Shown: piece by piece, positions 63,300-64,000 of the stretch
Position numbering within the stretch: position 1 is the stretch's first letter
Layout of the letters: every line of letters starts with the position of its first letter
Assembly (NCBI GenBank): GCA_963776845.1
Contig: CAVZOJ010000031.1
Coordinates: 1 to 64,000, forward strand
Direction of reading: 5' to 3'
Source: Roseitranquillus sp963776845
GTDB taxonomy: Bacteria > Pseudomonadota > Alphaproteobacteria > Rhodobacterales > Rhodobacteraceae
DNA: 64,000 nt
The notes under the pieces: model-generated
Database searches by the model: none
Told to the model about the DNA's origin: nothing
The model's input: only the letters and a program-made list of their open reading frames with translations
Position numbers and translations under genes: made by a program

Positions 63300-63760
63300 G
63301 GAGCCTGAAGCAGCTTTCGCGCCGCGACCTCCTGAATCTCGGCGTCGGCGCGCCGCTGATGCTGGCGCTTGTGCCGCTGCCAGCAGATGCCACGCCCGAA
63401 AGCATGGCCGAGGCGATCGACGTGTTCACTGGCGGCGCAACCGTGGGCGAGGGGCTCGTGAAGCTCGACATTCCGATGCTGGTGGAGAACGGCAGCACCG
63501 TGCCGCTCAACGTCTCGGTCGAGAGTCCCATGACAGCCGAGGATTTTGTGGAAACGATCGCCATCTTCAACGAACAGAACCCTTTGCCCGACGTGGCCCG
63601 CTTTCATCTGACGACGCAGTCGGGGCGTGCGGCGGTGCAGACGCGGATCCGCCTGAACGGCACCCAGGCCGTGCTGGCGATCGCGAAGATGAGCGACGGC
63701 AACTTCTGGTGGGCGAGGACGCATGTGGTCGTCACTGCCCCAGCCTGCGCGGAGACCTGA
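63296..63760 (+). CDS. soxY: SoxY-like sulfur carrier with a non-standard C-terminus
   Basis: 154 residues. Tat signal QLSRRDLLNLGVGAPLML; carrier fold KLDIPMLVENGSTVPLNVSV, ESPMTAEDFVETIAIFNEQN, WARTHVVVTAPACAET. Canonical SoxY ends in GGCGG with the sulfur-carrying Cys; here the only C-terminal Cys is Cys151 in APACAET. So either the swinging-arm sequence has diverged or this is a SoxYZ-like carrier for another use. It lies directly before soxZ, so the assignment to the family is safe. Confidence 0.85.
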   Translation: MRSLKQLSRRDLLNLGVGAPLMLALVPLPADATPESMAEAIDVFTGGATVGEGLVKLDIPMLVENGSTVPLNVSVESPMTAEDFVETIAIFNEQNPLPDVARFHLTTQSGRAAVQTRIRLNGTQAVLAIAKMSDGNFWWARTHVVVTAPACAET

Positions 63761-63762
63761 AG

Positions 63763-64000
63763 ATGCCCGACGCGATGGTCAACATTCCCGCCAGCGCCAC
63801 GCCGGGCGAGGTGGTTCAGATCAAGGTGCTGATCTCCCATCCGATGGAGACCGGCTTCCGGCCCGGCCAGGACGGTTCGCTGATCCCGCGCAATATCATT
63901 CACGAGCTCCGCTGCACCTATGGCGGCAACGAGGTGTTCCGCGCCGAGCTGTTCCCGGCCATCGCCGCCAATCCGTTCTTCTCGTTCTACATCCGCGCGG
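63763..64000 (+). CDS. soxZ: SoxZ sulfur-carrier partner, 3' end outside window
   Basis: First 79 codons of SoxZ: MVNIPASATPGEVVQIKVLI, SHPMETGFRPGQDGSLIPRN, IIHELRCTYGGNEVFRAELF, NPFFSFYIRA. SoxZ forms the heterodimer with SoxY. Two bases after the soxY stop. Truncated by the window edge, not by damage. Confidence 0.9.
   Translation, partial: MPDAMVNIPASATPGEVVQIKVLISHPMETGFRPGQDGSLIPRNIIHELRCTYGGNEVFRAELFPAIAANPFFSFYIRA

Noticed and set aside
1..64000. CRISPR arrays, tRNA or rRNA genes
   Set aside because: No regularly spaced repeats of suitable length, no cloverleaf with conserved CCA-end or TTC loop, and no rRNA-like sequence were noticed on reading; a dedicated covariance search would be decisive.

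Overview
The window looks like about 64 kb of a GC-rich alphaproteobacterial secondary replicon (plasmid or chromid), most likely Rhodobacterales-like. The case rests on a RepABC replication/partition module at 11.2-14.8 kb with a DUF1403 gene beside it, a VapBC-type toxin-antitoxin pair, TRAP and sugar ABC uptake genes, a DUF6362 phage gene, an H-NS/HvrA-type DNA-binding tail and a flavocytochrome c/Sox cluster. No rRNA, tRNA or CRISPR array was seen. The organism assignment is inferred from gene content, not from a marker gene.

Layout. 0-2.7 kb: end of a TRAP operon (dctQ, dctP) and an enolase-superfamily sugar-acid enzyme, all on the minus strand. 2.8-6 kb: debris of IS3 and IS21 elements and small unknown or broken genes. 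6-11 kb: a Tat-exported serine hydrolase, a broken amidohydrolase, the DUF1403 gene, a decayed resolvase and the toxin-antitoxin pair. 11.2-14.8 kb: repA-repB-ctRNA-repC with two identical perfect 16-bp palindromes that look like parS. 15-21.7 kb: a GntR regulator divergent from a sugar ABC operon that ends in a sulfatase. 22-38.8 kb: an insertion-sequence graveyard (IS21, IS91, IS110, IS256 with an IS1182 piece inside, IS5, IS30, IS6, IS481) carrying islands of other genes: three phage-type genes, a DUF1127 protein, a lytic transglycosylase, a ParB-methyltransferase fusion and a CIA30 protein. 39-42.3 kb: an MFS transporter, a hemerythrin and a glutathionyl-hydroquinone reductase. 43-52.2 kb: a phosphorus block (PhoX, HupE-like membrane protein, secreted calcineurin-type phosphoesterase, CHAD, CYTH, phytase-like esterase). 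52.4-56.1 kb: an arsenic block (truncated acr3, arsJ, arsenate-type GAPDH, ArsR-ArsC fusion). 56.6-58.2 kb: a second IS91 copy and gene debris. 58.6-64 kb: iorAB, then fccAB-soxXYZ, which runs off the right edge.

How the parts fit. The phosphorus and arsenic blocks make sense together: cells that scavenge organic phosphate hard also take up arsenate, and the arsR-C/gapdh/arsJ genes provide an arsenate exit route through 1-arseno-3-phosphoglycerate. Two candidate PHO-box regions, upstream of phoX and of the phosphoesterase, support phosphate control. The ABC-sulfatase operon and the TRAP/enolase genes look catabolic. The right-hand cluster looks like lithotrophic sulfur oxidation.

Caution. 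Many otherwise well-conserved genes (repA, repB, repC, the ABC ATPase, phoX, the phosphoesterase, the CHAD gene, the RuvC-like gene and others) are broken only by one-base gains or losses, often in runs of C or G. Some of these are probably sequencing errors rather than true pseudogenes. Others are real damage: the ParB-methyltransferase has lost several bases at more than one place, the phytase-like gene carries an internal inversion, and the IS256 copy has an IS1182 piece inside it. Coordinates of frameshifted genes span the whole reconstructed gene.
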